From Mycosarcoma maydis (taxonomy: Eukaryota > Basidiomycota > Ustilaginomycetes > Ustilaginales), in NCBI RefSeq assembly GCF_000328475.2, contig NC_026486.1:669963-733962 (forward strand): DNA of 64,000 nt, given 5' to 3'. Numbering within the stretch: position 1 is the stretch's first letter; each line of letters begins with the position of its first letter. Shown piece after piece: positions 21,098 to 30,655 of this stretch. A model generated the notes under the pieces. That model saw only the letters and a program-made list of their open reading frames with translations. It was not told the origin of the DNA and ran no database searches. The translations under genes and the position numbers were made by a program.

Positions 21098-23420
21098 GTT
21101 CGCTTTATGCAAGCTGTTGGTAATGTGTGAGGTGCGTGGACGGCGCAGGCGAGTGAAGGCGTGGCCGAGTAAATCAGATTGAAAGAGAGAGTAGCAATTG
21201 AGGAGAACTTGATGTCGGTAACAAAAGCAGACAAAAGCTTGCGTACGTGAGATGAAAGAGACTGATGAGATGGACAAACCAAAGACGACGTATGTGACCG
21301 AAAGGGTTCGAGGGTCGAGGATCAATGTTTCATGGAAAGTGAGAGAAGTGAGACTGTTGCGAATTGTCGATCCACGCTTTCGTGTTGGTGATTGGTTGTG
21401 CTGTTGGTCGAGAGGATTTGGGCAGCTGAGGGTACACGCAATCGTCAAAGATAAGCAGCGATCAGAGGAAAGGGGAAGCAGCTTTGAAATTGGCCGGTCT
21501 TTGTCTCTGTTTTATACCATTTACTGTATATCCACGACTGTTACGAAAGAATCCTGAGTGTGGGGTAGTTGGCCATGCACACCCGAAACAGAGAGCAGTC
21601 TCATCCAACCAACCCAATCGATCCATCAATCACGAATCGCAACGTTGATGGATGCATTCATGGCTGACGCTAGCGCGATTCATGAATCAAGCCGCAAGAA
21701 AATTAAGCACCGTACGAGTCGCCAAGACAAGGCGCGGAAAGCGTGCCAGCTTGTCAGTCTCATGCTTGCTTTGTCTGAGTTTTTGCGGGGTAAGGTACAG
21801 ACAGATCTTACCAGACGTCGTTCATCTGCGTCTGTCGTTCCCTATAACTCAGACAAGCGCAAAGACGCCGCCTTGGCCACAGCCCTTGCAGCGAGTCATG
21901 AGTCTGTGCGAACGACGGCGACATGTCAAGACAAGCGTTTGCATTTTCCTCGTCGTACAGCATAGCCATACTGCGCCTCAACCGAGCCAGCAGTCGTCAG
22001 TCTCGACAAAAACAATTTTAATAAGAACAAAAGCTACACAACATAATGTGCGTGATACGGCATGCGGCCAGGCCAAGATTTGGAGCGCCGCTCGATACAG
22101 ACAGACTCACGACGCTGAAGAGGCGAGATGTTGGGCGTGTGACCCTTTACCCGTCTCTCTGCAATCGTGCATGTCAGACATATCGTGTATGCTTCGTGTT
22201 CGGCTTTTAGCTTGCTCTCTCCAGTCTAACCTCGTTCGCCTCCACGCTTGGCTCAAAGATTGGCCTGCATACCGTTTTGCTCCGTCATACCGGGATTGAG
22301 CAGCAGCGTTAGCCCTGCCTTGAATGGTTCCAGACCGTTCCAAACCGTATGGACCTCAAAGGCTCACACTCGTGTGCCCGCACCAAGACAGGCATATATA
22401 GACGACCTTTCCGTCAACCTATCGACCAAACAAAACAAAAGTGAAACTCGGCTCTGGGGGCTGACAGCCCACGACATGGTTGGAGCAAGAGGCCACTCGG
22501 ATTGTTGATCGGTTCATCTGGGGCCAAGCAAGGCACACGATCACTTGCCGATTCCTTGCCAACATTCGAGAAAGAGCTGAGACTCCCACTCGCCTAGCCT
22601 AGAATCGCTGGAAAGTCGATCACGGATCTTCTGCGGGGGCAGAATGAGCTCATTGGTCGTTAGCGCAACACGTCAAGAAACTGGCAGCAGCAAGCCATCG
22701 CGTGTTTGCTGGCCAGATCAAGACGCGGAGTAGCGTTGAACATCACGGGGAACAGCAGACCAGCCCGTTCTCATATTCATGCGGCGGTAGTCTTCCACCT
22801 CGTCAACATTAGCCTAGACCACATGCCTCATCACAGCATCCGCCACATCGTGCATGTCTTTTTATGCTGCCATTGCATTCACAGCTGCCAGACTGAAAAG
22901 CGATGGTCCCCCAGCTATACAGTAGTCACCAGATCCCGCCTCTTTTCAAAGTAGACACTCCAACGTACGAGACGGTGCTACGTACATATAACCTCATGAC
23001 TCTGTGCATTTGGTCGCGGGTGTCATGGCGTCATGTGCAGTCTTGAAATAAGTTAGCCTGTTGTCTGGCCAGCTGATCTATCAGCTGAGGCTGTCATCTC
23101 CGAAGTGACTCACGACTGTAGCCTTAGTCTGCACATTCACCTAAGTTGATTCTAAGCGAGCTGATTTGCGGGAGCTGCCGCATCGTGGATTTGAATCACG
23201 AAACTGGATCACATGCACCAAAATCAAAAGAATCGGCAACCATTTTTTGACTTTTTCTTTAGCAAAGCGTGGAGTTGTGAGGACGACCAAGAAACCCAGA
23301 GATCGGCGATCAAGTGGTGCGATTCGTGATTGGCCTCCCGTGTCCCACGTCCGCACGCAGGAGAATGCAACTCGTCATTACAGATCGTCCAGCAAAAGAT
23401 ACAGATATGAGCAACGCTGA
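21098..23420. other. Long upstream region of the Zn cluster regulator
   Basis: These 2.3 kb lie between the start of the Zn cluster gene and the stop of the SET-domain gene. I find no recognisable protein. The largest open frame (21652-22299, plus) is Cys/Arg/Ser-rich and looks like chance. Motif copies occur near 21628, 23196 and 23325. A region this long in a compact genome probably holds a large promoter or 5' UTR, possibly with an unannotated RNA. Confidence 0.45.
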
Positions 23421-25478
23421 TCAACGGCGCTGCTTTTTCGTATGGCTAATCCATTTGCTTTTTGGATTGTTGCTGCTGGAGCTGCCACTTCCCCCCTTTC
23501 TCTTGCCGACATCTTGTTTGCTAGTCTTGTCCTTGGCTGCTGCTTCCTTTTCTGCTTCATGAATCCTGTCAAGCACGTACTTCAGCACTCGCTTTTGATC
23601 CAGCAGAACCCTTTTCTCACCTAGTCGCACTACCAACGCACGTCTTTCGTTTTCCCCATCCACCTCGCTCTTTCGAGCCCCGTACAGCTTGGCCTCTTCC
23701 TCTTCTATGCTGGCTCCGTTAGGGTACTCTTTGAGTCGCAGGTCAATCGCATCCATCATGATCTGACTCGCAGCAACGCGAACCTTGGTGCCCTTTCCGG
23801 CAAGAATGTGCTCTTCCTGAGCTTCAACACGTGCGCTGGGACCTTTGCCCTTGGATTTGGCTTTTTCGAACGCATCGCGAGACTGGCAGAGAATGCGGGT
23901 GAGGGCTATCATCTCCTCCGATATGCCACCACCAGTAGCAGCAGATTTGAGTTCCTTGGTCGAAGGACGTTCCGGTTGTGCACGGTGAGGTGCCTTGGTG
24001 GCTGGAGCAAAGAGATAGTTGAGGATGAATACTTCGTCAATTCCCAGAGAAGAACAGGCCCATTCGAGTCGCGCCTCCAGGTCTTTGTGTAGCTCTTGTG
24101 CGCTCGAGTCTAGCAGGGTCGAAAGACGATTGACGGCAGCTTGAACGACAAGCTTTGCGTCGAGTTCCACAACGTCGTTGCCATTCGGCTCATCTACGTG
24201 ACCGTATCGACGAAGTAGATCACTGTTGGGTGGATCAGCGTACGTGTTGAAAATCTGTTCGCCTGCCGCGATCGGCTTAGTAGCACGCATTTCCAGCACG
24301 TGAGACTTGTAGAACAAGCGAGCATTGTCCGACTCAAATTTCGCGTTGAGCATATCAGCCATGGGCGTCATAGAGATGTCGGCAACATTCTCCTGTTCCT
24401 CCTCATCGTCGTCATCGTCGTCGTTGTCGTCATCGTCGTCGTCCTCGTTATCGTCGTCAACATCATCATGTTTGTCGCCTTCGGCATCGCTGCCCTCGTT
24501 CGTGTCGTCCTGCATCTGTGCTTCGTTACCAGCCCCAATCTGATGGGCTTCCACTTCTCCCTCGTCTTCCAAGACTTCCGCTTCTGATTCGTCTGCGTTT
24601 TCTTCCACTACCTCGTCACCATTGAGATCGTCCATGTCAACTGTTTTGCCCTCCAAGCCCTTTTTGCGGCATTTGACATGGAAGCTGCGGCTCAAGATCC
24701 TTGATCCCATGATATGGTATGTCTCGAGTGAATACCACTGATCAAATTCTGCATCGCGCTGTTCTTCAGCCACTCCTTCCATGAAGATGCTTGGCAAGGA
24801 GCGGATGAAGGGGGCTGCCTTGTTGTGATAGTCTGCCTCAGCCTCATCTCTTGCGATTTTGTCGGCTATGGAAGTGCCCGAGAGATGGTATAGATCTTTC
24901 TCTTGCCAGAACATGGGCGTACTAAACTCTGTGGGCAGAATGTCGAGGTAGGGCCCCCATGTCTGCTCCCCATGTGCTCGAGGGGTGTGGCGATGATGTA
25001 ACCCTTCAGCATCTGTGCCTTCGATCCTAGCGACATTCGAACATGACGAAGCAGAGGCTTCTACATTTTCCATCGACACGTCTCCATCTTGAGGTAGGTT
25101 TTCGGTAGATGAAGAGACACGAGCAGCTCTCCTCCGCTCGTACATCATGGCAAGGATAAGCGGCAACCATCCCATCATGCTGATCTGCTTCCATGAGAGT
25201 GCTTGAGAGCTGCCAGTTCGTGCTGTGGATGCTAGTGACGCTTCAGCCTCGCTACACCTCTGAGCAAGTGTTGAGGTGCTCAGATTGAGCAGAATGTGCC
25301 GAGGAATCACAAAGATGGTTTCGCCAACGTTGATCGGTGCTTTTGCCACCATACCGCGCCCCATTCCAGGGATGGGTTGGATGCGGCATCGGGGGTCCAA
25401 TGCACCGCCTGATCGGCGAAACCATCCAAGAAACGCGGCCTCTACGCCCGATGTCGTTTGGCTTGCCGAGTCGGTCAT
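23421..25478 (-). CDS. RKM4: SET-domain protein lysine methyltransferase (RKM4/SETD6 type)
   Basis: The 685-residue protein belongs to the Rubisco-LSMT-like SET family, whose yeast member Rkm4 methylates ribosomal protein of the large subunit. The N-terminal SET portion contains GMGRGMVAKAPINVGE and IPRHILL. The C-terminal SET portion has DISMTPMADMLNAKF near 365 and the cofactor/catalytic motif IFNTYADPPN with Tyr413. A helical substrate-binding region and a Lys/Ser-rich tail follow. Just before the DMLNA motif sits an insert of about 80 acidic residues (Asp/Glu runs, roughly 285-362), so the protein is longer than yeast Rkm4. The frame opens at a TTG at 25544, but the first ATG is at 25478 and leads straight into the domain. 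The exact substrate is inference. Confidence 0.8.
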   Translation of the reverse strand: MTDSASQTTSGVEAAFLGWFRRSGGALDPRCRIQPIPGMGRGMVAKAPINVGETIFVIPRHILLNLSTSTLAQRCSEAEASLASTARTGSSQALSWKQISMMGWLPLILAMMYERRRAARVSSSTENLPQDGDVSMENVEASASSCSNVARIEGTDAEGLHHRHTPRAHGEQTWGPYLDILPTEFSTPMFWQEKDLYHLSGTSIADKIARDEAEADYHNKAAPFIRSLPSIFMEGVAEEQRDAEFDQWYSLETYHIMGSRILSRSFHVKCRKKGLEGKTVDMDDLNGDEVVEENADESEAEVLEDEGEVEAHQIGAGNEAQMQDDTNEGSDAEGDKHDDVDDDNEDDDDDDNDDDDDDEEEQENVADISMTPMADMLNAKFESDNARLFYKSHVLEMRATKPIAAGEQIFNTYADPPNSDLLRRYGHVDEPNGNDVVELDAKLVVQAAVNRLSTLLDSSAQELHKDLEARLEWACSSLGIDEVFILNYLFAPATKAPHRAQPERPSTKELKSAATGGGISEEMIALTRILCQSRDAFEKAKSKGKGPSARVEAQEEHILAGKGTKVRVAASQIMMDAIDLRLKEYPNGASIEEEEAKLYGARKSEVDGENERRALVVRLGEKRVLLDQKRVLKYVLDRIHEAEKEAAAKDKTSKQDVGKRKGGSGSSSSNNPKSKWISHTKKQRR
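24391..24470 (-). repeat. Trinucleotide-type repeat coding an acidic run
   Basis: GTC/ATC triplets on the plus strand (CCTCATCGTCGTCATCGTCG and following) encode Asp/Glu runs in the SET protein. The unit keeps the frame, so length variation between strains is likely. Confidence 0.75.
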
Positions 25479-25987
25479 ATCAATGCGGTGCGCTCGACGA
25501 TATTTGCAAGTGTCTCTATCGGACAGAGCCACTGCGGCTCTCAAGATGGTGAACCTCTACTGCATCTGCAATCATACGCTTTCTTCTCAAATCTGAATCG
25601 TGAATCACGAATCCCCCGCGAACCTAAAACAGAAAAAGAGAAAAAAATAACACATCAGAAACTCGGAAGACGGTCACGCTTGAATCTGTGCCATCACGAA
25701 TTTAGTCACGACGTGCCAGAGAGGCTCGGTCGGCATTATTTGTGATTATGACGATTTAGAATCGTGAATTACGCTGATGGAAGTAATGGCGGTAACCAAG
25801 CTCAAAACTGTCGTCCAGGCGTTACGTTGTGTTTTGTCTGTTTTTTTTACCAACAACAGAAGCGAGCGAGGCACCAAGCACCAAGCACCAAGCACCAAGC
25901 AGCGTTTGGGCCACCAGATGCTTCAAATTTGGTCGTACCGAGTCTGTGTTTTCTTACCACCTTGACCACCATCACGAATCCGATAAG
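25479..25987. promoter_or_regulatory. Bidirectional promoter region, SET gene / TSC13
   Basis: The 509 bases lie between two divergent ATGs. They contain TCACGA-motif copies at 25594-25613, near 25694 and 25760, and one just before the TSC13 start (about 25971). A GCACCAA tandem repeat at 25871-25898 and a short T-run near 25843 lie in the probable TSC13 leader. Confidence 0.5.
25871..25898 (+). repeat. GCACCAA heptamer, four perfect copies
   Basis: Four head-to-tail copies of GCACCAA sit about 90 bases before the TSC13 ATG. A 7-base unit in a leader or promoter is unlikely to be coding. Copy number could vary between strains. Confidence 0.85.
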
Positions 25988-26920
25988 ATGGCTTTCACCA
26001 TCACCATTGAAAAGCGCTCAGCGCCTGGAAAGCCCGCATCCAAGGGGTTCCCTTTAACCGTGTCGCTCTCGTCTCAAAAGGCCACTCTTGCCGAACTTAA
26101 GAAGCAGATCGCCTCATCTTCTCGCAAACTCACCGTCGAACGTCAGCGTATCACCACGCAAGACAGAAAGCCTCTTCTCGATGATGACAAGTCGCTTGTC
26201 GATCTAGGCATCTCTGCAGGTCAAACGCTCTACGTCAAGGACCTCGGTCCTCAGATTGCTTGGAGAACCGTCTTCCTCACTGAATACGCTGGGCCCATCT
26301 TGATCCATCCTCTCTTCTACTATTTTGGTCCCCAAATCTGGAAGCGCGACTTCGTGCCGTCCAAGATGCAGACCGTAGCTGTCTCTCTCGCTGTTGCTCA
26401 CTACGTCAAGCGTGAACTCGAGACGCTTTTCGTTCATCGATTCAGCAACGGAACTATGCCACTCTTCAATATTTTCAAGAACTCGACTCACTACTGGTTT
26501 CTCTCGGGCTTCCTCTTGGCGCCTTTCGTCTACTCTCCTTGGTTCTCTGCTGCCTCTGTAGCTGGTACCATTCAGGACAACACCACGTTCATCTACTCGA
26601 CCGCGGCTGTTATGGTTCTTGCCGAGCTCGCCAACGGCTACACTCACATCATTTTGAAGAATCTCCGCCCCGCTGGTACCAAAGTCAGAAAGATCCCGCG
26701 CGGTTTCGGCTTCGAGTTGGTCTCTTGCCCCAACTATTTCTTCGAGTTCCTCGCTTGGGCTGCATTCACAGTGCTCACGCTGAACCCTGCTAGCGCGCTG
26801 TTCGCCGCCGTTAGCACAGCTCAGATGTGGGTCTGGGCGGTCAAGAAGCACAAGAACTACAAAAAGGAGTTCGGCAAGGAGTACCCCAAGCGCAAAGCCA
26901 TGTTCCCCTTCATTGCTTGA
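25988..26920 (+). CDS. TSC13: Very-long-chain trans-2-enoyl-CoA reductase
   Basis: The 310-residue ER membrane enzyme performs the last, NADPH-dependent reduction in the very-long-chain fatty acid elongation cycle that feeds sphingolipids. The first ~80 residues form the ubiquitin-like region typical of Tsc13/TECR (ITTQDRKPLLDDDKSLVDLG). The remainder has several hydrophobic helices and the C-terminal steroid-reductase-type domain, ending in the hallmark KKHKNYKKEFGKEYPKRKAM followed by FPFIA. Length matches yeast Tsc13 (about 310). The ATG at 25988 begins the conserved domain; the open frame extends further upstream but crosses the GCACCAA repeat and is not conserved-looking. Codon use is C-rich at third positions (GCC, CTC), as in well-expressed fungal genes. 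It is convergent with the GH20 gene, 185 bases apart. Confidence 0.93.
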   Translation: MAFTITIEKRSAPGKPASKGFPLTVSLSSQKATLAELKKQIASSSRKLTVERQRITTQDRKPLLDDDKSLVDLGISAGQTLYVKDLGPQIAWRTVFLTEYAGPILIHPLFYYFGPQIWKRDFVPSKMQTVAVSLAVAHYVKRELETLFVHRFSNGTMPLFNIFKNSTHYWFLSGFLLAPFVYSPWFSAASVAGTIQDNTTFIYSTAAVMVLAELANGYTHIILKNLRPAGTKVRKIPRGFGFELVSCPNYFFEFLAWAAFTVLTLNPASALFAAVSTAQMWVWAVKKHKNYKKEFGKEYPKRKAMFPFIA

Positions 26921-27105
26921 CAGACATGTGACATTTGTCATATCTAAATTCAAGCATTGATACGTGTATCTCGTACAGGTTTATCTTGGCTCGATCGGCA
27001 GAACACATACGAATCAGATAGGACAGATAGGACGAGAGCTTTGAATACAGTCCAAGGTAGTTCCATGGTGTGCGTCAGAGAGCTTACGTCAGTTAGGAGT
27101 GTACA

Positions 27106-29877
27106 TCAGCAGTAGGTCGGGCGAGACACACGATGATAGTCGAGCAGTTGCTCTGCACTGCTGTACACCAGATGCAGTGGTTTTTCAAGCTCTGGCAGAC
27201 TCGTCACCTCGTGCTGCCAGCCCCAGTCACGTTTGCTTGTCCGAGTGCCGAGCCGCATCGAGTCGTCGTCCTGGCCTTGGTCGGCGTCGCTAGCGTCCTG
27301 ATCGACGGACGATCGCTGAGAGCTGTCTGTGAGATCTTGTTCGTCTATATGGACTGGTTTCGGTAGCAAGACGTCAGCTCTTCGGGCCGCCTGTTGTACT
27401 GCATCATTCTCATCAGTCTCGTCGTTGTGGGGCGAGAGCACGTGTTCCAGAAATGCGCCTACACGTCGATGTAGCGTATCGAGGCGTGAGACCAGACCTC
27501 CATACCGCAGTTCCAGTGTCTCCCAGCCGTGCGGCTTGTACATGGACATCCACAACTCGCGATGGTACTTCCACAGCTTTCTTGCCGCATCCAGACACCT
27601 CGCTGTGCGTCGGTTGAGCTGCTCCAACTGCGGCCAGTTGCCAGACGCGTACGCCTGGTGCAGTCTCTGTCGCAAATTGGCTTTCAGCGACAGTGTATGT
27701 GCGACCAGTCGCGCTAGTTCGAGCCGCGCATTAAAAGGATGATCCGACAGGATGCGTACCGTCTTTGCTCCTCCCGCTCCAGCCACCCCACCTCGGCCTG
27801 TCATTCCCGAGATCAAAGACGCAGCTGCTCCGAACAGCCCTCCGGCAGTTTGACTCTTGTCACCACTTTGCGCCTGACCCGGCCTTACCACAAGAACGTT
27901 GCGGTTCTGAAGTGCTTCTTCCATTGTGACGCCTTCCAACCTCTGACTGAGCTGAGAGGCGATATTGGCATAGTGCTGCTCCGCATCAAAGCTTGAGGCA
28001 ACCAGTGTCGTCTCGGCAAAGCTATGCACCGGATCGCTCCATAACATCCACTTGCTGGTGTTTGGAGCAAAGTGGATTTTGTCGTCTTCGGCGACGTCCA
28101 ATCCAAACTTTGTTGTATCGTCGATCGCAGAGGCGCGCACAAAATCGTCCCAATCACCGCCCACGATCGCGTCAAACTTGCTCTTCAACAGTGAAACGTC
28201 CAGTCCACTTTCGGCCGGCCTTGCTTGTGGGTCGAGAGATGACTTTGTTGTATACGCATGGTCGGCGTAGTAGCACCAAGCAGGGAGCGACGACCAAAGA
28301 TCTACCTCATTGCCTTCGTCTCCCCAGATGGTCAGGAAAACATGCTTGATTCCAGCCGAGTTCTTTGCCGCCTTGAGGTTGGCAGAAATCGTTTGGAAGG
28401 TGAAGGGCAAAGCGGTCCAGAAGCGCGACCAGGTCCAAGAACCAGCGGCCAGCCAGGGGCTCGCACCGCGTAACTCCTCATGATTCTTGATTCGTTTCTC
28501 GTAGCTCGTCGCAGACGTGTGATAGTAGTCCCAATAGACAAGGCTGCAGCTGGCAGGGATCCCTTGTTGCTTTCCATCGATTGGTTGATCAGAGTCGTAG
28601 TAGCCCACAAGCGAATTGTTGCGAGCAGAAAGACAGAACAGCATATCGGACCAGATCATCGGCTCGAGCTCGAGTGACTCACATATGGCAGTCACCTTTG
28701 CAAGATGCTCTACGAAGATCTGACTGCCTGTTTTGTTGTTCTGATGGCCATAGATCGAGTAGTATCTACCATGACCTAGGCCGTGCGTCTCATCCATGCC
28801 AAGATGGATGCGTTTGCTTCGAAAAGGCGCTGTTGCAGCCCTGATCATCTTTTCTAGAATGACGTACGTTTCAGGCCATTCTGGCAAGAGAACCTCGGCT
28901 GTATCGCGCAAGCCAAGATATCTGGGCCATTGAAGCATCTGACCCAAGTGGCCGAGTGTTTGAATGCAAGGAATGACTTCAATGCCAAATTGTGCCGCAT
29001 AGTCATCGATCTGGCGTAGCTCGTATTGAGAGTATCCGCCACGCATGTAGCCGAAAAAGGGTTCGCCATCAATTTCGTAGGTGTCTTCGGTATAAAGCTG
29101 CAGCATGTTATAGCCCAGCAGAGCCAGAGTGCGGATCAGGTATTTTGTGGAGCGAACGTTGAGCACACCGTTGCGCGAACAGTCGATCATGGTACCGATG
29201 GTTTCATAGTCCGCTGTTTGAACGATGTTGAGCTTCGCGTAAGCAGCTTCGGGTGAGAGTGAGAGGCCAGCTGTGGAGCTGGAAAACAGGCGCGGATACA
29301 GCGTCGATGATGGATCCTGATCGGCATCAAGTGACATACAGTCTTTAGCAGCTCCCAGGACGTGGCCCAAAGCCCTGTAGGCAAGGTGTGGCGAGTCTGG
29401 GTGATAGTACGCGGTAATAACAAACGGTGTGTCGATCAGCTGAGCATGGTCTGGACGCTCTCCGGCATGAGCAGCGAAGGTGCCAGATGAGGTAGAGCAG
29501 CACCAGGTGAGGCGGTTCAAGTTGGATGACGAGTCGGATGACGAGTCATGGTGCAAAGTAGAGGTGGACTCGACAAACTTCAGGTTCCAGTTCCAAAATG
29601 AAGCCGCTGGCAAAAAGCTTGAAGACGATGCGCCTATGTCAGCAGACCCACTGGCCGCAATGGGCTCGTCTGACTGGTGAAGGTGGAGCGCATCGGGCCG
29701 TATATGATGACTAACGAGTTCTGCGACACCACGCGAGATGGCTTCTGGAAGGGAAGCGTTAGAGATGCATACTCTTATGCGCGGAAGATGAGAAAGAGGT
29801 ACCGTATCAGCTTTCACGCCACCGTGGTCCAGCTCAGGACCCATGGATGAGTCCCGAATTGTCTCTGACATTTGCAT
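27106..29877 (-). CDS. GH20 beta-N-acetylhexosaminidase-like protein, probably intracellular
   Basis: The 923-residue protein has a glycoside hydrolase family 20 TIM barrel in its middle third. Landmarks are IDCSRNGVLNV, YNMLQLYTEDTY, IPCIQTLGHLGQML and the catalytic-pair motif HLGMDETHG with D362-E363. WDYYHTSATSY and FLTIWGDEGNE follow. A ~200-residue N-terminal domain precedes the barrel and ~330 residues follow it; the C-terminal part is charged and helical. No signal peptide is visible, unlike secreted fungal hexosaminidases, so it resembles the animal HEXD type that acts inside the cell. The start is the ATG at 29877 (MQMSE); the open frame begins at a GTG five codons earlier. The natural substrate, perhaps a GlcNAc- or GalNAc-glycoconjugate, is not deducible. 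Confidence 0.82.
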   Translation of the reverse strand: MQMSETIRDSSMGPELDHGGVKADTVPLSHLPRIRVCISNASLPEAISRGVAELVSHHIRPDALHLHQSDEPIAASGSADIGASSSSFLPAASFWNWNLKFVESTSTLHHDSSSDSSSNLNRLTWCCSTSSGTFAAHAGERPDHAQLIDTPFVITAYYHPDSPHLAYRALGHVLGAAKDCMSLDADQDPSSTLYPRLFSSSTAGLSLSPEAAYAKLNIVQTADYETIGTMIDCSRNGVLNVRSTKYLIRTLALLGYNMLQLYTEDTYEIDGEPFFGYMRGGYSQYELRQIDDYAAQFGIEVIPCIQTLGHLGQMLQWPRYLGLRDTAEVLLPEWPETYVILEKMIRAATAPFRSKRIHLGMDETHGLGHGRYYSIYGHQNNKTGSQIFVEHLAKVTAICESLELEPMIWSDMLFCLSARNNSLVGYYDSDQPIDGKQQGIPASCSLVYWDYYHTSATSYEKRIKNHEELRGASPWLAAGSWTWSRFWTALPFTFQTISANLKAAKNSAGIKHVFLTIWGDEGNEVDLWSSLPAWCYYADHAYTTKSSLDPQARPAESGLDVSLLKSKFDAIVGGDWDDFVRASAIDDTTKFGLDVAEDDKIHFAPNTSKWMLWSDPVHSFAETTLVASSFDAEQHYANIASQLSQRLEGVTMEEALQNRNVLVVRPGQAQSGDKSQTAGGLFGAAASLISGMTGRGGVAGAGGAKTVRILSDHPFNARLELARLVAHTLSLKANLRQRLHQAYASGNWPQLEQLNRRTARCLDAARKLWKYHRELWMSMYKPHGWETLELRYGGLVSRLDTLHRRVGAFLEHVLSPHNDETDENDAVQQAARRADVLLPKPVHIDEQDLTDSSQRSSVDQDASDADQGQDDDSMRLGTRTSKRDWGWQHEVTSLPELEKPLHLVYSSAEQLLDYHRVSRPTYC

Positions 29878-30655
29878 CGGTGCCCGTACCACGGAGCGCT
29901 TGCTGCTCGAACTAATTCGGCGATGTCAGAGGTCCAACGAGCAGATTCACGATTCTCGCAGATTCAATGAGCGCAGCTGCTTGAACCTGAGATCGTCACC
30001 GGCAAGCAACAACCACGTAGCACAGCGGTAGGTAGACTGTGGATACTAGTATCCTTGATTGATACAGAGCGTGGCTTGTGCATCGTCTGTTGGCACTCGT
30101 GACTTGTACTTTGTGCTGCCGCAGCCAGTTTGTGGAGGCATTCGTGATTCCCCGGCATGGTTCACGATTCGTGATTCACGATTTGGGTGCATCGGCTCAT
30201 CTCTGTGCTGTCACTTTTGTCGTGCCTGACTTTGTGATCTGCGTGGCTCCAGAAAGGTATCAGATCGTTGTTAGGGTTGGTTGTTCGCACAATCCATTCC
30301 AAAGCTTCACTCGTGACTCGCTGCGTGGCTAGAAGACGAGAAGAAAAGACCAAAGGCAAAATTCACGATTCACGATTCACGATTCGTGATTCACAATTGT
30401 GGAGATTCGAGATTCGAGATTCGAGATTCGTGATTCGAGAATTCGTGATTTTGATAAAGTTCCAGGTTCGCGAATCCACGACTTACGAATCGCCTTGTCC
30501 AACCAGATTTGCTTCGTGATTCACGATTCGTGATTGTAGATCGAGTGACTTACGGCGATTCACGTTGCTCGTTTGTATCCACAACAATCACCCTTCGTCA
30601 ACCTCCTTCGTCCAGCCATCTCGACACCCGACCCACGTAAGGTCACCTTGTCAAC
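29878..30655. promoter_or_regulatory. Bidirectional promoter region, GH20 / MMS19, rich in TCACGA motif
   Basis: The 778 bases separate two divergent ATGs. They hold one of the densest motif clusters in the window (30140-30184, 30361-30451 and 30511-30540). The middle cluster turns into GAGATTC/GATTCGA heptamer repeats. The ~90 bases before the MMS19 ATG are free of the motif and rich in CCTTCGTC-type pyrimidine runs, the likely leader. Confidence 0.5.
30361..30451. repeat. Cluster of TCACGA/TCGTGA motifs with heptamer array
   Basis: The run is ATTCACGATTCACGATTC and onward, alternating inverted forms (CACGATTCGTGATTCAC), then four to five copies of GATTCGA. Adjacent direct and inverted copies can form short hairpins. 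Confidence 0.85.

Noticed and set aside
21652..22299. 215-codon open frame upstream of the Zn cluster gene
   Set aside because: Arg/Ser/Cys-rich with no hydrophobic core or motif; typical of a chance frame.
23160..23220. tRNA-like T-arm near a TTTGAATC sequence
   Set aside because: The stem can pair, but T-loop bases are wrong (TTT in place of TTC) and no D-arm or anticodon stem fits.
30361..30451. CRISPR-like array
   Set aside because: Units are 7-9 bases without spacers, in a eukaryotic promoter region; they are simple motif repeats.
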